From an uncultured Helicobacter sp. (lineage in GTDB: Bacteria > Campylobacterota > Campylobacteria > Campylobacterales > Helicobacteraceae): 13,861 nucleotides of DNA. Below, piece after piece: positions 1 to 7,966 of this stretch (the stretch's first letter is position 1; the number at the start of each line of letters is the position of its first letter). The stretch lies in the NCBI RefSeq assembly GCF_910577135.1, contig NZ_CAJTLL010000028.1, forward strand, positions 1 through 13,861, given 5' to 3'. Below the pieces are notes generated by a model. That model saw only the letters and a program-made list of their open reading frames with translations. It had not been told where the DNA came from and did no database searches. A program made the position numbers and the translations under genes.

Positions 1-84
1 GGGGATATAAACAAAACTCCTATACATCTAAAAATCCCTGCGGGTATACTGCTCAATTGGGGGATTGCCATTATTATAAAATAA
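1..84 (+). CDS. C-terminal end of an unidentified protein, cut by the window edge
   Basis: An open frame starts at base 1 and ends at TAA 82-84, giving 27 residues that end in GILLNWGIAIIIK. It lies 28 bases upstream of the acyltransferase gene on the same strand, so it is probably the last codons of the preceding gene in a co-transcribed cluster. I do not recognise the family. The tail is hydrophobic but too short to call a membrane segment. It could also be a chance open frame, since only 81 coding bases are visible. Confidence 0.4.
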   Translation, partial: GDINKTPIHLKIPAGILLNWGIAIIIK

Positions 85-97
85 CAGCCCTTACTCC

Positions 98-127
98 AAA
101 GGAGGTATTACAATGATTACCTCCTTT
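98..127 (+). promoter_or_regulatory. Perfect inverted repeat over the ribosome binding site and start codon of the acyltransferase
   Basis: AAAGGAGGTA at 98-107 is exactly complementary to TACCTCCTTT at 118-127, with a 10-base loop (108-117) that contains the ATG at 113-115. The strong Shine-Dalgarno GGAGG at 101-105 lies wholly inside the 10-bp stem. In mRNA this would be a hairpin blocking ribosome access. TTACTCC at 91-97 can also pair with the same purine stretch, with one bulged base, so two competing occluding structures are possible. This is what the bases show; a regulatory role (thermometer, protein-controlled switch, or damping of expression) is inference. Confidence 0.6.
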
Positions 128-826
128 ACTTCATACCAATCTCTTATCCCATCTCTACATTCTCATCTTCAAAAACAAGTTTCTAACTTCTTTGAATCTC
201 CTGTCTTTGATGATAAGATTACAGAAACTGCCCTCATAAAGTTTAATACCTGCATAAGTGCCATACAAGAAAAATATTTTTCAAATACTCCATTAAGTAT
301 GGAGGATTTCTATCACTCTGATAAGTATGCGATGTTTTTGTGCTGCCTTGCTAGGAGCTATTTCTTAGCAGGAAATCCAAAAGTGGCTACTCAGATTTAC
401 TATCTTAATAAGATTCTACATAGCATTGATATATTCTATGAAGTTGCCCTGCCTGATATTTTTATATTTACCCACCCTCTAGGAAGTGTGCTAGGACGCG
501 CACAATATAGTAATTTTTTAAGTATATATCAAAACTGCACGATTGGAGGAGACCAAAGAGAAGATGGCATTTACTACCCAACCTTAGGGGTAGGTGTGGC
601 ACTCTATGCGGGAAGCAAGATTATTGGCAAATGTAATATTGGAGATAATGTCATCTTGGGCGCAAATGCGTTTATTCTAAATTGTGATGTGCCTAGCAAT
701 AGTATCGTAGTAGGCACTTACCCCCATCATAGAATTTTACCTAACCCACATTGTGTCTTAAGGGATATTTTTCACACAAATCTCACATACAAGGAAGCAA
801 AACAATTAACTTCACGCCAAAACTAA
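113..826 (+). CDS. Serine-acetyltransferase-like hexapeptide-repeat acyltransferase
   Basis: This 237-residue protein has an alpha-helical N-terminal half (about residues 1-110) and a left-handed beta-helix C-terminal half (about 112-205), the layout of the CysE family. The core reads THPLGSVLG (120-128, with H121 at the usual catalytic histidine position), IYQNCTIGG (138-146), IGDNVILGANAFI (176-188) and NSIVVGTYP (196-204), ending like serine acetyltransferases. It departs from true CysE: the Asp before the catalytic His is Thr120, and the second conserved His of the DRHPKIG motif is Tyr in IYYPTLG (153-159). The acceptor may therefore be a sugar or other amino compound rather than serine. 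The start is ATG 113, seven bases after GGAGG. The next gene downstream is a decayed sugar amidotransferase, which suggests a surface-glycan cluster. The fold is secure; the substrate is unknown. Confidence 0.8.
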   Translation: MITSFTSYQSLIPSLHSHLQKQVSNFFESPVFDDKITETALIKFNTCISAIQEKYFSNTPLSMEDFYHSDKYAMFLCCLARSYFLAGNPKVATQIYYLNKILHSIDIFYEVALPDIFIFTHPLGSVLGRAQYSNFLSIYQNCTIGGDQREDGIYYPTLGVGVALYAGSKIIGKCNIGDNVILGANAFILNCDVPSNSIVVGTYPHHRILPNPHCVLRDIFHTNLTYKEAKQLTSRQN

Positions 827-841
827 ATCAAAGGAGCAAAA

Positions 842-1156
842 ATGAATGCCATAAAAGGCTGTGAAATATGCGGATTCCCAATGGAATACCGCCATAATCC
901 CTATCAGAAAAATGGAATCTGTGGTGCCTGCATTAATGCTAAAGCAAAATTTTGATTTTAAGGCTAGCTAGCAATGGCTCACCCAACATCTCAAAGAAAG
1001 TAACCAGCTAATAGGGTGGGGATATATGATTGTGTCATAGGCGTAAGTGGTAGGAAAGACTCTCGTATAATTGTTAAATATCTTATGCAAAATCATCAAG
1101 TAGACAATCCTTTACTTATTACTCCACTTGATGAATCTACCCGCACACAAGTTTGA
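842..1156 (+). pseudogene. Decayed 5' part of an N-acetyl sugar amidotransferase (WbpG/PP-loop family)
   Basis: The frame opens at ATG 842 after AAAGGAG (831-837) and reads 37 residues with paired CxxC motifs (CEIC and CGAC), like the zinc-binding N-terminus of sugar amidotransferases, then stops at TGA 953-955. Similarity resumes if one T is dropped from the run 950-953. It then meets a TAG at 969-971, continues as QWLTQHLKESNQLIG, and needs two bases removed from the AT repeat near 1023-1027. It then reads YDCVIGVSGRKDS, where the PP-loop ATP motif SGGKDS has become SGRKDS (1046-1063), followed by NPLLITPLDES and TGA at 1154-1156. Full-length relatives are about 370 residues, so most of the protein is also missing. 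In life the family uses ATP and ammonia to convert a sugar acid group to an amide or amidine in surface-glycan synthesis. Multiple independent lesions argue against a sequencing error. Confidence 0.72.
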
Positions 1157-1295
1157 AAAATATCTTAATCCCTATATGTTAGCAGAGTTGCAGCTTGGGA
1201 GCTTTGAAAGTGAAGTAGTAAAATCGCTAGGGCTTAGTAGGGAACAAGCCCTTATTTATATCAATGAATTAGACCACGTGCTTGATCATTTGTAA
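1131..1295 (+). CDS. 54-residue ORF of unknown function, possibly a gene remnant
   Basis: ATG 1131 to TAA 1293-1295 encodes 54 residues, including FEKYLNPYMLAEL and SREQALIYINELDHVLDHL. It looks like real protein: amphipathic helices, balanced charge and a possible helix-turn-helix-like stretch (EVVKSLGLSREQAL). No Shine-Dalgarno sequence is visible before 1131. It overlaps the end of the amidotransferase remnant in another frame, so it is more likely the surviving C-terminus of a deleted gene, or the far end of the same damaged gene, than an expressed small protein. I do not recognise the family. Confidence 0.35.
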   Translation: MNLPAHKFEKYLNPYMLAELQLGSFESEVVKSLGLSREQALIYINELDHVLDHL

Positions 1296-1422
1296 AATAC
1301 AATATGTGTCAAACTATAGAAATCAGTAAAAAACATTCAATCAAATCGTAGAATCTCACGCAAATACTAAAATTGTCAAAAAAGATGCAGACTGAATATA
1401 GAGATGTATAAATATTGTGTGA

Positions 1423-2298
1423 TCACCTATGAAGCAAAGATTCATACCGCTTTACTTGGCTTATATCGCCTACAAGTCCCCCAGAGTGGATAAAGACAAG
1501 CTGCCTTTGTGAAAATTGCTCTAAATGTGCTTTTATCACGCAAAAAGCGGGGCTATCATAGATTAAATCACATCTCACATCATTTTGCGATAGATACTCC
1601 CTCATCTCCCAAATCTCCCTTTTAGGCTTAGCAAAGGTAAAGGGGGATTGCAAAATTTGCAAATGCCCTACATTATGACTATATGCCCTCTGTCTTAGTT
1701 CATTTTTACTCCCCGCACAACAAATCGCCACCAAACTCGCCTGTGGAAAGATAGAATCTAGTGCCTTTTGCAAGGCTATCACCCCTACTCCGCTTCCGCT
1801 TGCGTAAAAAAGCAGAGGATTCCCACCTATGCTTTGCTTTAGCTCTAATGCAAGGGCAGACATACCGCTCAAGGCATATTCTACGCTTCCACCCTGCGGG
1901 ATAAAGAGTGTTTGAGAATCCACAAGTGAAAGGGCATAAGATTCTAAATCGCCTACACTCGTGCCTGTGGGTAAAACATACACCTCCATACCCCATTTAA
2001 GTGCATAGGCAAGATTATCCATCTCTTGTCTATATGCTAGGCTAGACATTTGAGGCATTACATACTTAAATCTCACGCCCTTAAAATGCGCTAGATAGGC
2101 AAGGGCAGACATCGCATTAGACTGATTGCCCCCACAGCTTAGCCACACAGGATAACGGCTCTCATCAAGCAGGGCAGCGAACTTCCGTGCTTTGTTGCCA
2201 TTGCAATAAGGGTGGATTACATCATCGCGCTTTATCCAAAAATCTCGCTCAAAAAGCGTCCTTTTCTCCACAAAGCTTAATGAAAAATCAAGCATCAT
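1423..2298 (-). CDS. PLP-dependent enzyme, ACC deaminase / D-cysteine desulfhydrase family
   Basis: This 291-residue enzyme belongs to the fold-type II PLP family that includes 1-aminocyclopropane-1-carboxylate deaminase and D-cysteine desulfhydrase. In order, it shows the cofactor lysine motif IKRDD...GNKARK near residues 22-38, [14 protein letters not shown] near 54-67, IPQGGS, the phosphate-binding ASGSGVG, and HSGGLVG near the C-terminus. Its length is slightly short for the family (about 320-340). A longer TTG-initiated form (from 2310) is possible, but I chose ATG 2298 because its ATGA overlaps the mnmE stop, a typical coupling junction. It is the last gene of the minus-strand run; no convincing terminator follows. 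D-cysteine breakdown to pyruvate, sulfide and ammonia is the more likely activity in a Helicobacter, but motifs alone do not decide the substrate. Confidence 0.82.
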   Translation of the reverse strand: MMLDFSLSFVEKRTLFERDFWIKRDDVIHPYCNGNKARKFAALLDESRYPVWLSCGGNQSNAMSALAYLAHFKGVRFKYVMPQMSSLAYRQEMDNLAYALKWGMEVYVLPTGTSVGDLESYALSLVDSQTLFIPQGGSVEYALSGMSALALELKQSIGGNPLLFYASGSGVGVIALQKALDSIFPQASLVAICCAGSKNELRQRAYSHNVGHLQILQSPFTFAKPKREIWEMREYLSQNDVRCDLIYDSPAFCVIKAHLEQFSQRQLVFIHSGGLVGDISQVKRYESLLHR

Positions 2299-3692
2299 TT
2301 GCCCAAGCAAAATGCGCTAAAAAGCTTGTCAAGCAATTCCACATTCTCATAAGGGCGCGTGATGTGGCTTATAGAATCTATGGCATCGCGGATATGATAT
2401 GAAAGCAGCTCTAGCTCCCCACTTGCTAAAAGCACATACGCCCTATTGAGTGAATCTAGGCTACCCTTTAAAGATTCTAATTGATGTTGTGAAGTGAGAA
2501 TAAGGCTTTGGTGTCCACTCTGTGTGCTAATTACACCCTCAAGTGCCTTAGCAATCTTATGCGCCTCTCCATTATAAATACTCACGCGCAGCGGGGCAGG
2601 AAGCAGGGCTTTAGTATGTGTAGCAAAAAAATTATCAAACACATTTAGCTCACAGCTTTGAAATAAATCGCTTTTATTTAGCACAAGTAGCACATTTTTA
2701 TCAAGGCTTTGCAACATTTCTAGCACCGCCTTATCTTGCTCATCAAAGGGTATTGAACCATCAAAAAGGGCTAAGATAATATCACTTCTTTGCAGAGCTT
2801 CTTGCGTCTTTTGTATACCGATACGTTCTATCTCATCATTACTTTCTCTAATCCCCGCCGTATCCACGATACGCACGAGCGCACCATTGATATGCAAACT
2901 CTCCTCAATCGTATCGCGTGTAGTCCCCTCTATGCTACTCACAATCGCGCGTTCGCGCATAAGTAGGGCATTTAGCAAGGAGCTTTTACCCACATTTGGC
3001 TTACCCACAATCGCCAATGTGTAGCCCTCAATAATCGGGGCTTGTCTTATAGAAGCTTCATATACCTCTCTTAGCTTAGATTCTGTGCGTTCTAGTCGCG
3101 TGAGCATATCATCTTTATAATCTGTGTCCATCTCCTCGCTGTAATCGATATTTGCCTCGCTTATGGCAAGAATCTCTAGCAAAGATTCTCTCACCAACTC
3201 TACAAACACTCCCACATCACCCCTAAGCTGCCGCATAAGAATCTTATTTGCCTCAAGGCTATTTGATTGAATGAGGGAAGCCACTGCTTGAGCCTGTGCT
3301 AAATCAAGCCTCCCGCCTAAAAAAGCGCGTTTAGTAAATTCTCCCGCTAGGGCGATTCTCGCACCCATTTCAAGGCATAGCTGCATAATCGCCCTAGCAC
3401 TTGTAATCCCCCCGTGGCATTGAACTTCGCATACATCTTGTGTCGTATAGCTATGTGGAGCAGGGAAATACAGCACCAAAGCCTCATCAATAGCCATATC
3501 TTGCCTATCATAAATACAACATAAATGTGCGTAACGTGGCTTTAGCAAATCCCTGTGTGTAAGGCTTAGAGCTATTTTATAAGCTTCCTTGCCACTCAAG
3601 CGCACGATACTAATCGCTCCATTACCCACAGGTGTAGCAATAGCTACAATCGTGCTATCGTCTAAAATCGTTGATAATGATGTATTTTTCAT
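2295..3692 (-). CDS. mnmE: tRNA uridine-5-carboxymethylaminomethyl modification GTPase MnmE (TrmE)
   Basis: MnmE works with MnmG to modify the wobble U34 of certain tRNAs in the cytoplasm. The protein has an N-terminal tetrahydrofolate-binding domain (about 1-115), a helical domain, and an inserted Ras-like GTPase domain with GKPNVGKSS (230-238), GTTRDT (G2), DTAGIR (277-282) and NKSD (339-342). It ends in the functional C-terminal motif CLGK (CIGK in most relatives), so it is full length at 465 residues. An upstream ATG at 3719 also exists, but ATG 3692 fits the usual MnmE N-terminus (MKNTSLS) and has GAGG just before it. It overlaps jag by 38 bases and the PLP enzyme by 4, indicating a coupled operon. 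Confidence 0.96.
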   Translation of the reverse strand: MKNTSLSTILDDSTIVAIATPVGNGAISIVRLSGKEAYKIALSLTHRDLLKPRYAHLCCIYDRQDMAIDEALVLYFPAPHSYTTQDVCEVQCHGGITSARAIMQLCLEMGARIALAGEFTKRAFLGGRLDLAQAQAVASLIQSNSLEANKILMRQLRGDVGVFVELVRESLLEILAISEANIDYSEEMDTDYKDDMLTRLERTESKLREVYEASIRQAPIIEGYTLAIVGKPNVGKSSLLNALLMRERAIVSSIEGTTRDTIEESLHINGALVRIVDTAGIRESNDEIERIGIQKTQEALQRSDIILALFDGSIPFDEQDKAVLEMLQSLDKNVLLVLNKSDLFQSCELNVFDNFFATHTKALLPAPLRVSIYNGEAHKIAKALEGVISTQSGHQSLILTSQHQLESLKGSLDSLNRAYVLLASGELELLSYHIRDAIDSISHITRPYENVELLDKLFSAFCLGK

Positions 3693-4464
3693 CAGCCTCA
3701 TTTTGTCGCACAGAGACATATTTATTAGGGAACATCTCGCGCAATTTATTTAGCGCAATATAGACCAGAATTCCATCAAGCGTTTTTGTCTGCGCTCTAC
3801 CATTAAGCTTAATCAATCGCACAATATCCTTAAGATACACATCTATCATCTCTTCTTGATTTTTCAAAAATTCTGCGATTTCAAGGCGGAGTGAATAGCC
3901 ATACTTTGAATTAACCCAATTAAAGAGCAAATAAGAGAGTGCCTTGTAGCGATAGCCTTTCTCCCCAATAAGCAGGGCACAATCACGCCCATCAATATAT
4001 ACAAAAAGTGTTTTATCAGGCTCCAAACGCACATCAAATTTATCAATATCAAAAGGCAGAAGCGCAAATAAAGATTCTATCTCTGTGCGGATTTGAGCGA
4101 CATTTGCCTCATCATCTTGATTCTGGCTCTCACAAGCCCTATTTTCTTCGCCCCAAATATCTTCCGTATATGTCTCAAAAGCTGGATTATCAGTAGCCTT
4201 TGGTGGAATTTTAACATCTTGTTTGACTTGCTTTGGCTCCTTGTGTGAAACCTCTTTTATTTTCAAAGATTGACTATGTGCTGTTTTAGCCCATCTTTGC
4301 TTTTTATCATCTACGATAATAATCGCTTCTTTTTTTCCTAATCCCAAAAATCCTCCACTAGGATTTTGCACCACTTCATACTCTAAATCAGCTACCGAAC
4401 AGCCAAGCTCCATTGATGCCTTGATGAGGGCAGCCTCCAAGCTTTTTTCTACAATTTTTCTCAT
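3655..4464 (-). CDS. jag: Jag / KhpB (EloR-type) RNA-binding protein
   Basis: The 269-residue protein has the Jag N-terminal domain (1-50; the typical [15 protein letters not shown] is visible), a variable charged linker (about 52-125), a KH domain with [17 protein letters not shown] (GxxG loop GEKG), and a C-terminal R3H-like region ending YIIINDFRR. The classic RxxxH signature of R3H is not evident. The family binds RNA and in other bacteria affects cell elongation and division. Its place directly after yidC (ATGA overlap at 4461-4464) and before mnmE is conserved across many bacteria. ATG 4464 is the only sensible start. Confidence 0.92.
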   Translation of the reverse strand: MRKIVEKSLEAALIKASMELGCSVADLEYEVVQNPSGGFLGLGKKEAIIIVDDKKQRWAKTAHSQSLKIKEVSHKEPKQVKQDVKIPPKATDNPAFETYTEDIWGEENRACESQNQDDEANVAQIRTEIESLFALLPFDIDKFDVRLEPDKTLFVYIDGRDCALLIGEKGYRYKALSYLLFNWVNSKYGYSLRLEIAEFLKNQEEMIDVYLKDIVRLIKLNGRAQTKTLDGILVYIALNKLREMFPNKYVSVRQNEADEKYIIINDFRR

Positions 4465-6203
4465 TTCGCCGCCTTTTGCTTTTCTTTATCATAATGTCTA
4501 TGATGCTCTGCAATCTCCTTTGTTTTTCGTTTTTCTACAACTTTATTAAGCATTATTTGCTGAATAATAGAAAAGACATTATTAATCGTCCAATACAGCA
4601 CAAGCCCAGCAGGAAATGGAAAGACAATAAAAAATATAGCAAAAATAAGAGGGAGCATTTTAAAGATTTTTTCCTGCATAGGGTCTGTGAAATTTGATGG
4701 TGTGAGCTTTTGAGAAAGATACATACTTAAACCCATTAACACAGGTAAGACAAAATAAGGGTCAATAGCCGATAAATCATCAATCCATAGAATCCACGCA
4801 GAGCTTTTAAGCTCCACCGCATTATGCAGCACACGATAAATAGCAAAAAACACAGGAATTTGCAAAAGCAAGGGTAAGCAACCACCAAGTGGATTTGCCC
4901 CGTGCTTTTTATACAAATCCATCATATGCATTTGCAGCTTTTGTGGGTCATCTTTATAGCGAGTTTGCAATTCTTTCATTTTAGGGGCTATATCTTTAAG
5001 CTTTTGCATAGACATCATACCCTTATAAGTGAGAGGATACAGCACTACACGCACAATAAGCGTTAGAAGCACAATCGCCCAGCCCCAATTCCCGCACAAA
5101 TCATAGAGGTATTCAAGCAAGACAAAAAGAGGTTTAGCAAAGAATGTAATGCGCCCATATTCCACTACGTCTGTGAGGCTATCATCTATCCTTTGCAGCT
5201 CCTTATAGGTCTTTGGTCCTATATATCCCGCAAAAGACGCATTACCCTCAAATCGCACAAAAGGCATAGGATTATGTGCATTATCCCCACTGAGGACAAC
5301 ATGCAATCCCTGAGGCGCATTACTATAAAACAAACTTGTATAGTATCTATCCACACTTGCTACAAAGCTAGATTGACGCATATCGAGCGCGGTTTTTGCG
5401 ATATAGTCGCTACTCGCATCGCCATCTTCAATTTTTGTCAAAACCCCATCAAGACTACTTCGTGTCAAAACACCTCTAAAAGCATACGTATCACTATCGG
5501 CAGTAGGTCGCATACCATTACTTACAAAATATTCTACATTAGGCTTATTCAGCTCTATGCGCACATCATAAGAAAGGTTTGGGTGGATAGTGAGATATTT
5601 AGTGATTACAATCTCGCCAAGATTCTGCTTAAGTGTAAGCTCCACAGGAGCCCTATCAATATCAAGCTGTGTCGCGCTTGCAGTATATGGGGTATCAAAA
5701 GCTTTTTTGTTCAATTCAACATCACTAAAGCGCACTTCCATTGTGTGCAATGCCAAATCCCCAAACAAAGGGAGCTTTTCAACCACTGCTTGATGTGATA
5801 ACTTCAGCCCTAATGCCTCACCTATCATACCAAAAAGGCTGTTTTGCTCATTGCGTGTGAATTTTTTATCTTTAAGATAGACTTGTCTAATTCTACCCAA
5901 AGCATCAATATCTATTTCAAAAGAGTGTGCTTGAATACGTGTAATAATTGTTTGTTTCAAAGATTGGTTATTCTTTATGGCTAGAGATGAATCTTGCATA
6001 GTGTTTTCTAAATGGGTATTGGAAGCCATAGAAGGAGAATGCGAAGTAGATTCAGGAGCTAATTCCACTACTTTTGAAGCCTCTTGTGGAGGCTTTTGAG
6101 GAAAAAAATACGCATATACAGCAAAGAAAGCAATGGAAAGACCTACGGCTATAAGCACACGTGAAAGCGACATACCATTGTCTTGTTCATTTGGACGATA
6201 CAT
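4461..6203 (-). CDS. yidC: Membrane protein insertase YidC
   Basis: YidC inserts and folds inner-membrane proteins, alone or with SecYEG. The 580-residue protein has an N-terminal membrane anchor ([21 protein letters not shown]), a large periplasmic domain (about 50-330) as in Gram-negative YidC, and the conserved core of membrane segments (about 345-550) with the [21 protein letters not shown] signature. The tail is strongly basic. An in-frame TTG at 6233 would add ten residues, but ATG 6203 follows AAAGG at good spacing and matches the family start. It overlaps yidD by 17 bases and jag by 4. Confidence 0.96.
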   Translation of the reverse strand: MYRPNEQDNGMSLSRVLIAVGLSIAFFAVYAYFFPQKPPQEASKVVELAPESTSHSPSMASNTHLENTMQDSSLAIKNNQSLKQTIITRIQAHSFEIDIDALGRIRQVYLKDKKFTRNEQNSLFGMIGEALGLKLSHQAVVEKLPLFGDLALHTMEVRFSDVELNKKAFDTPYTASATQLDIDRAPVELTLKQNLGEIVITKYLTIHPNLSYDVRIELNKPNVEYFVSNGMRPTADSDTYAFRGVLTRSSLDGVLTKIEDGDASSDYIAKTALDMRQSSFVASVDRYYTSLFYSNAPQGLHVVLSGDNAHNPMPFVRFEGNASFAGYIGPKTYKELQRIDDSLTDVVEYGRITFFAKPLFVLLEYLYDLCGNWGWAIVLLTLIVRVVLYPLTYKGMMSMQKLKDIAPKMKELQTRYKDDPQKLQMHMMDLYKKHGANPLGGCLPLLLQIPVFFAIYRVLHNAVELKSSAWILWIDDLSAIDPYFVLPVLMGLSMYLSQKLTPSNFTDPMQEKIFKMLPLIFAIFFIVFPFPAGLVLYWTINNVFSIIQQIMLNKVVEKRKTKEIAEHHRHYDKEKQKAAK

Positions 6204-6588
6204 AACACTGCCTTTGAGGAAATGATTTGACAATATAGACTTGTAAATAGTAAATTTTGTGAAAAACGGGTATTATATCCAAAAAACTTGCATTTGTAGT
6301 AGGCACAAACCAATATTTTACCTTTTTGGGCGCAAATATAATATTTTGGAAACATATCTTTGCTCGGGGATAAGCAATACCCCCCATAAAACACTGATTG
6401 CAACGTAAAATACGTAAAAATGACTTAAATAGCGCCAAAAAAGGATTGTCAAAATATAAAAGCCATAATGTGTATTGTGAGCAGCTAGGATAATAACGAC
6501 AAGCTCCCACACTAAATGCAGAGAGATATTTTTGATAGAATCTTACACTCCAAATAAAAACCCCGCTCATACACCTCCTTAATAGCAT
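6187..6588 (-). CDS. yidD: Membrane protein insertion efficiency factor YidD
   Basis: This small basic protein (133 residues) has the YidD signature [10 protein letters not shown] near residues 30-39, then RILRCNQC and GGIAYP, where most relatives have a GGYDPV-type ending. The C-terminal extension with WFVPT resembles the H. pylori form as I recall it. YidD is a peripheral inner-membrane protein thought to assist YidC-dependent insertion. Two starts compete: ATG 6588 with AGAGGT at suitable spacing, and ATG 6570 just after a perfect AAGGAGG that is only three bases away. I kept 6588. The last six codons overlap the start of yidC, and the 5' end overlaps rnpA by 10 bases. Confidence 0.88.
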   Translation of the reverse strand: MLLRRCMSGVFIWSVRFYQKYLSAFSVGACRYYPSCSQYTLWLLYFDNPFLALFKSFLRILRCNQCFMGGIAYPRAKICFQNIIFAPKKVKYWFVPTTNASFLDIIPVFHKIYYLQVYIVKSFPQRQCYVSSK

Positions 6589-7013
6589 TCATACCTCTTT
6601 TTTAAAGATGACTTTTGAGATGGAAAACATAGCATATCGTATGCTCTTGTAAAAGCAGAAAGCACATCTCTTTTAAGCATAGGAAAAGCAAGAGAAGTTG
6701 CCCCATCTTTAGCAACAAATATAAAGATAAGCCCCTCATAATGTGCGCTATTTTCATACACAATAGCTTTGATGCGTCTTTTGAGGAGGTTACGTTTATT
6801 AGCTTTGCCAATTTTACGAGAAATACTGAATCCAAGGTAGATAGCAGCTTTACGCGATTGAATACTTTGCAAGATTTTTTTATCCCGAAAGTGAGGGGGT
6901 TGGTGGTGTGAAATCCTAAGCGCATAGAGTATAAAATGCTTATAAAAAAACTTTTTTGCATTTTTATAGACAAAGTCAAATTCTAGCTTTGTTTTAAGAG
7001 AATCTAACTTCAT
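6579..7013 (-). CDS. rnpA: Ribonuclease P protein component RnpA
   Basis: RnpA is the basic protein cofactor of RNase P, which trims the 5' leader of pre-tRNAs. The RNR signature is clear in GKANKRNLLKRRIK, preceded by AAIYLGFSISRK, and the N-terminal LEFDFVYKNAKKF is typical. At 144 residues it is slightly longer than the usual 110-125, with an extended loop (about 35-55) and C-terminal tail. ATG 7013 is preferred; an in-frame TTG at 7016 is directly adjacent. No close Shine-Dalgarno is visible (AGG lies about 14 bases upstream), so translation may depend on rpmH, which ends 26 bases upstream. Confidence 0.93.
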   Translation of the reverse strand: MKLDSLKTKLEFDFVYKNAKKFFYKHFILYALRISHHQPPHFRDKKILQSIQSRKAAIYLGFSISRKIGKANKRNLLKRRIKAIVYENSAHYEGLIFIFVAKDGATSLAFPMLKRDVLSAFTRAYDMLCFPSQKSSLKKRYECY

Positions 7014-7039
7014 CAAAGCTATACTACCTATTTTATTGC

Positions 7040-7174
7040 TTACACAGAAAGTCTTTTACGACCCTTTGCCCTCCTTGCATTAATCACACGGCGACCATTT
7101 TTTGTTTTCATTCTTGCGCGAAATCCGTGAGTGCGCTTTCTAGGTGTATTATGAGGTTGATATGTTCTTTTCAT
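7040..7174 (-). CDS. rpmH: 50S ribosomal protein L34
   Basis: This 44-residue, very basic protein starts [18 protein letters not shown] and ends [11 protein letters not shown], the unmistakable L34 pattern at full length. ATG 7174 follows TAAGG with seven bases of spacing. It heads the rpmH-rnpA-yidD-yidC-jag-mnmE block and has its own upstream promoter-like sequence. A 10-base palindrome TTAACGTTAA (7184-7193) lies just before the ribosome binding site. Confidence 0.98.
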   Translation of the reverse strand: MKRTYQPHNTPRKRTHGFRARMKTKNGRRVINARRAKGRKRLSV

Positions 7175-7205
7175 AATTTAGCCTTAACGTTAAAATAAGT
7201 CCGGG

Positions 7206-7211
7206 ATTATG
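7206..7211 (-). promoter_or_regulatory. Putative -10 box for the rpmH operon
   Basis: Read on the minus strand, the 60-base gap between the ZorB-like gene and rpmH contains CATAAT, flanked by GGG and CCC, 32 bases before the rpmH start codon. Helicobacter housekeeping promoters rely mainly on a TATAAT-like -10 in AT-rich DNA with a weak -35, which fits. This would let rpmH be transcribed independently of the upstream motor genes. Confidence 0.45.
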
Positions 7212-7234
7212 CCCATTTTTTACTTAAAGATAGG

Positions 7235-7951
7235 TTATTTTAGCTCTAAATCTTTGCTAATTTCAAGGATCTTAAGCAAATCTTTATTTGCTTTAGTAAT
7301 CACTCTAAACTCTACACGTCTTGATTTTTCATCATCTGCTAATGGTTTAGCAAAGGATAAGCCATTAGCGCGAAACACTTTAATCAACCATTCTTTATAT
7401 CCATCAATACTTTTAAGATTAAAGCAATATTTTAGCACCTCTAATGCTCTTGCCTGTGAGAGTTCGGCGTTGCCAAGGTATCGCTCTTCTAAGCTATGGG
7501 CTGCAAACCAAATTTGAGAGGTATGCCCCTCTATACGGATTTCTTCAATATTATCCTTAAATTTCTCTAAGGACAGAATCTTCACATAACGAGGAAAAAA
7601 ATCATCTAAAATATCTTTAAAACGTTTTTTTACCTGCTTTTTACCTGTATCAAATAGCACTTCAGGCTCATTAAAGCGAATGGTATTATCCTCATCAATA
7701 TACGCATCCCACGCCTTTAAATCCTTGCTAAATTCTTTGAATAATGCCTCATAAAGCTCTTGTTGCAAATTTGAATAATTCTGCGCAATCGCACTCATTG
7801 CTTCATTGAGTGCCAAAAGCTTTTGATTTTGAATCTTTAAATCCTCTTGGGCTTGCTGCGTAATGAGCATAAAAGACACCATAATGAGCAAAAAAATCAT
7901 CATAATGCCTGCCATCATGTCCGAAATGCTAATCCATTGATTGTATTTCAT
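7235..7951 (-). CDS. ZorB-like MotB/OmpA-domain motor stator protein
   Basis: The 238-residue protein has a short cytoplasmic start, one membrane segment (about 12-31) entered by Asp11 in ISISDMMAGIMM, a helical linker (32-90), and a C-terminal OmpA-like peptidoglycan-binding domain with IEGHTSQ (140-146), LSQARALEV (164-172) and RRVEFRV (211-217). In MotB, ExbD and ZorB the membrane aspartate carries the proton flux. The pattern W..ISDxM..xM followed by OmpA is what I know for ZorB of Zorya. It lies 15 bases after the ZorA-like gene and is clearly its partner. The start ATG 7951 has GGAG immediately upstream. The domain assignment is secure; a defence role is inference, since no Zorya effector gene is present in the window. 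Confidence 0.85.
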   Translation of the reverse strand: MKYNQWISISDMMAGIMMIFLLIMVSFMLITQQAQEDLKIQNQKLLALNEAMSAIAQNYSNLQQELYEALFKEFSKDLKAWDAYIDEDNTIRFNEPEVLFDTGKKQVKKRFKDILDDFFPRYVKILSLEKFKDNIEEIRIEGHTSQIWFAAHSLEERYLGNAELSQARALEVLKYCFNLKSIDGYKEWLIKVFRANGLSFAKPLADDEKSRRVEFRVITKANKDLLKILEISKDLELK

Positions 7952-7966
7952 CTCTCCGCCTCTGTG

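Noticed and set aside
842..955. A genuine 37-residue zinc-ribbon microprotein
   Set aside because: It has a good ribosome binding site and paired CxxC motifs, but the sequence continues as amidotransferase after a one-base frame shift, so a truncated remnant explains it better. Translation of the short piece remains possible.
1296..1422. Search for a terminator, tRNA or attachment site in the gap between the + and minus genes
   Set aside because: Only the short palindrome GTGATCAC at the end of the PLP gene is visible; there is no stem with a T tract, no tRNA-like cloverleaf and no direct repeats that I can see.
2187..2402. 71-residue + strand frame across the mnmE/PLP gene junction
   Set aside because: It is antisense to two well-supported genes and has no start signal.
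5193..5798. 201-residue + strand open frame
   Set aside because: It lies wholly inside yidC on the opposite strand, has no ribosome binding site and reads as low-quality protein; it is a shadow of yidC.
6149..6403. 84-residue minus-strand frame over the yidD/yidC junction
   Set aside because: It is another frame of yidD and the yidC start; yidD itself carries the conserved cysteine motif in its own frame.
7184..7205. Possible intrinsic terminator after the ZorB-like gene
   Set aside because: The palindrome TTAACGTTAA and the GGG/CCC flanks give only short AT-rich or 3-bp stems with no T tract; a promoter fits better.
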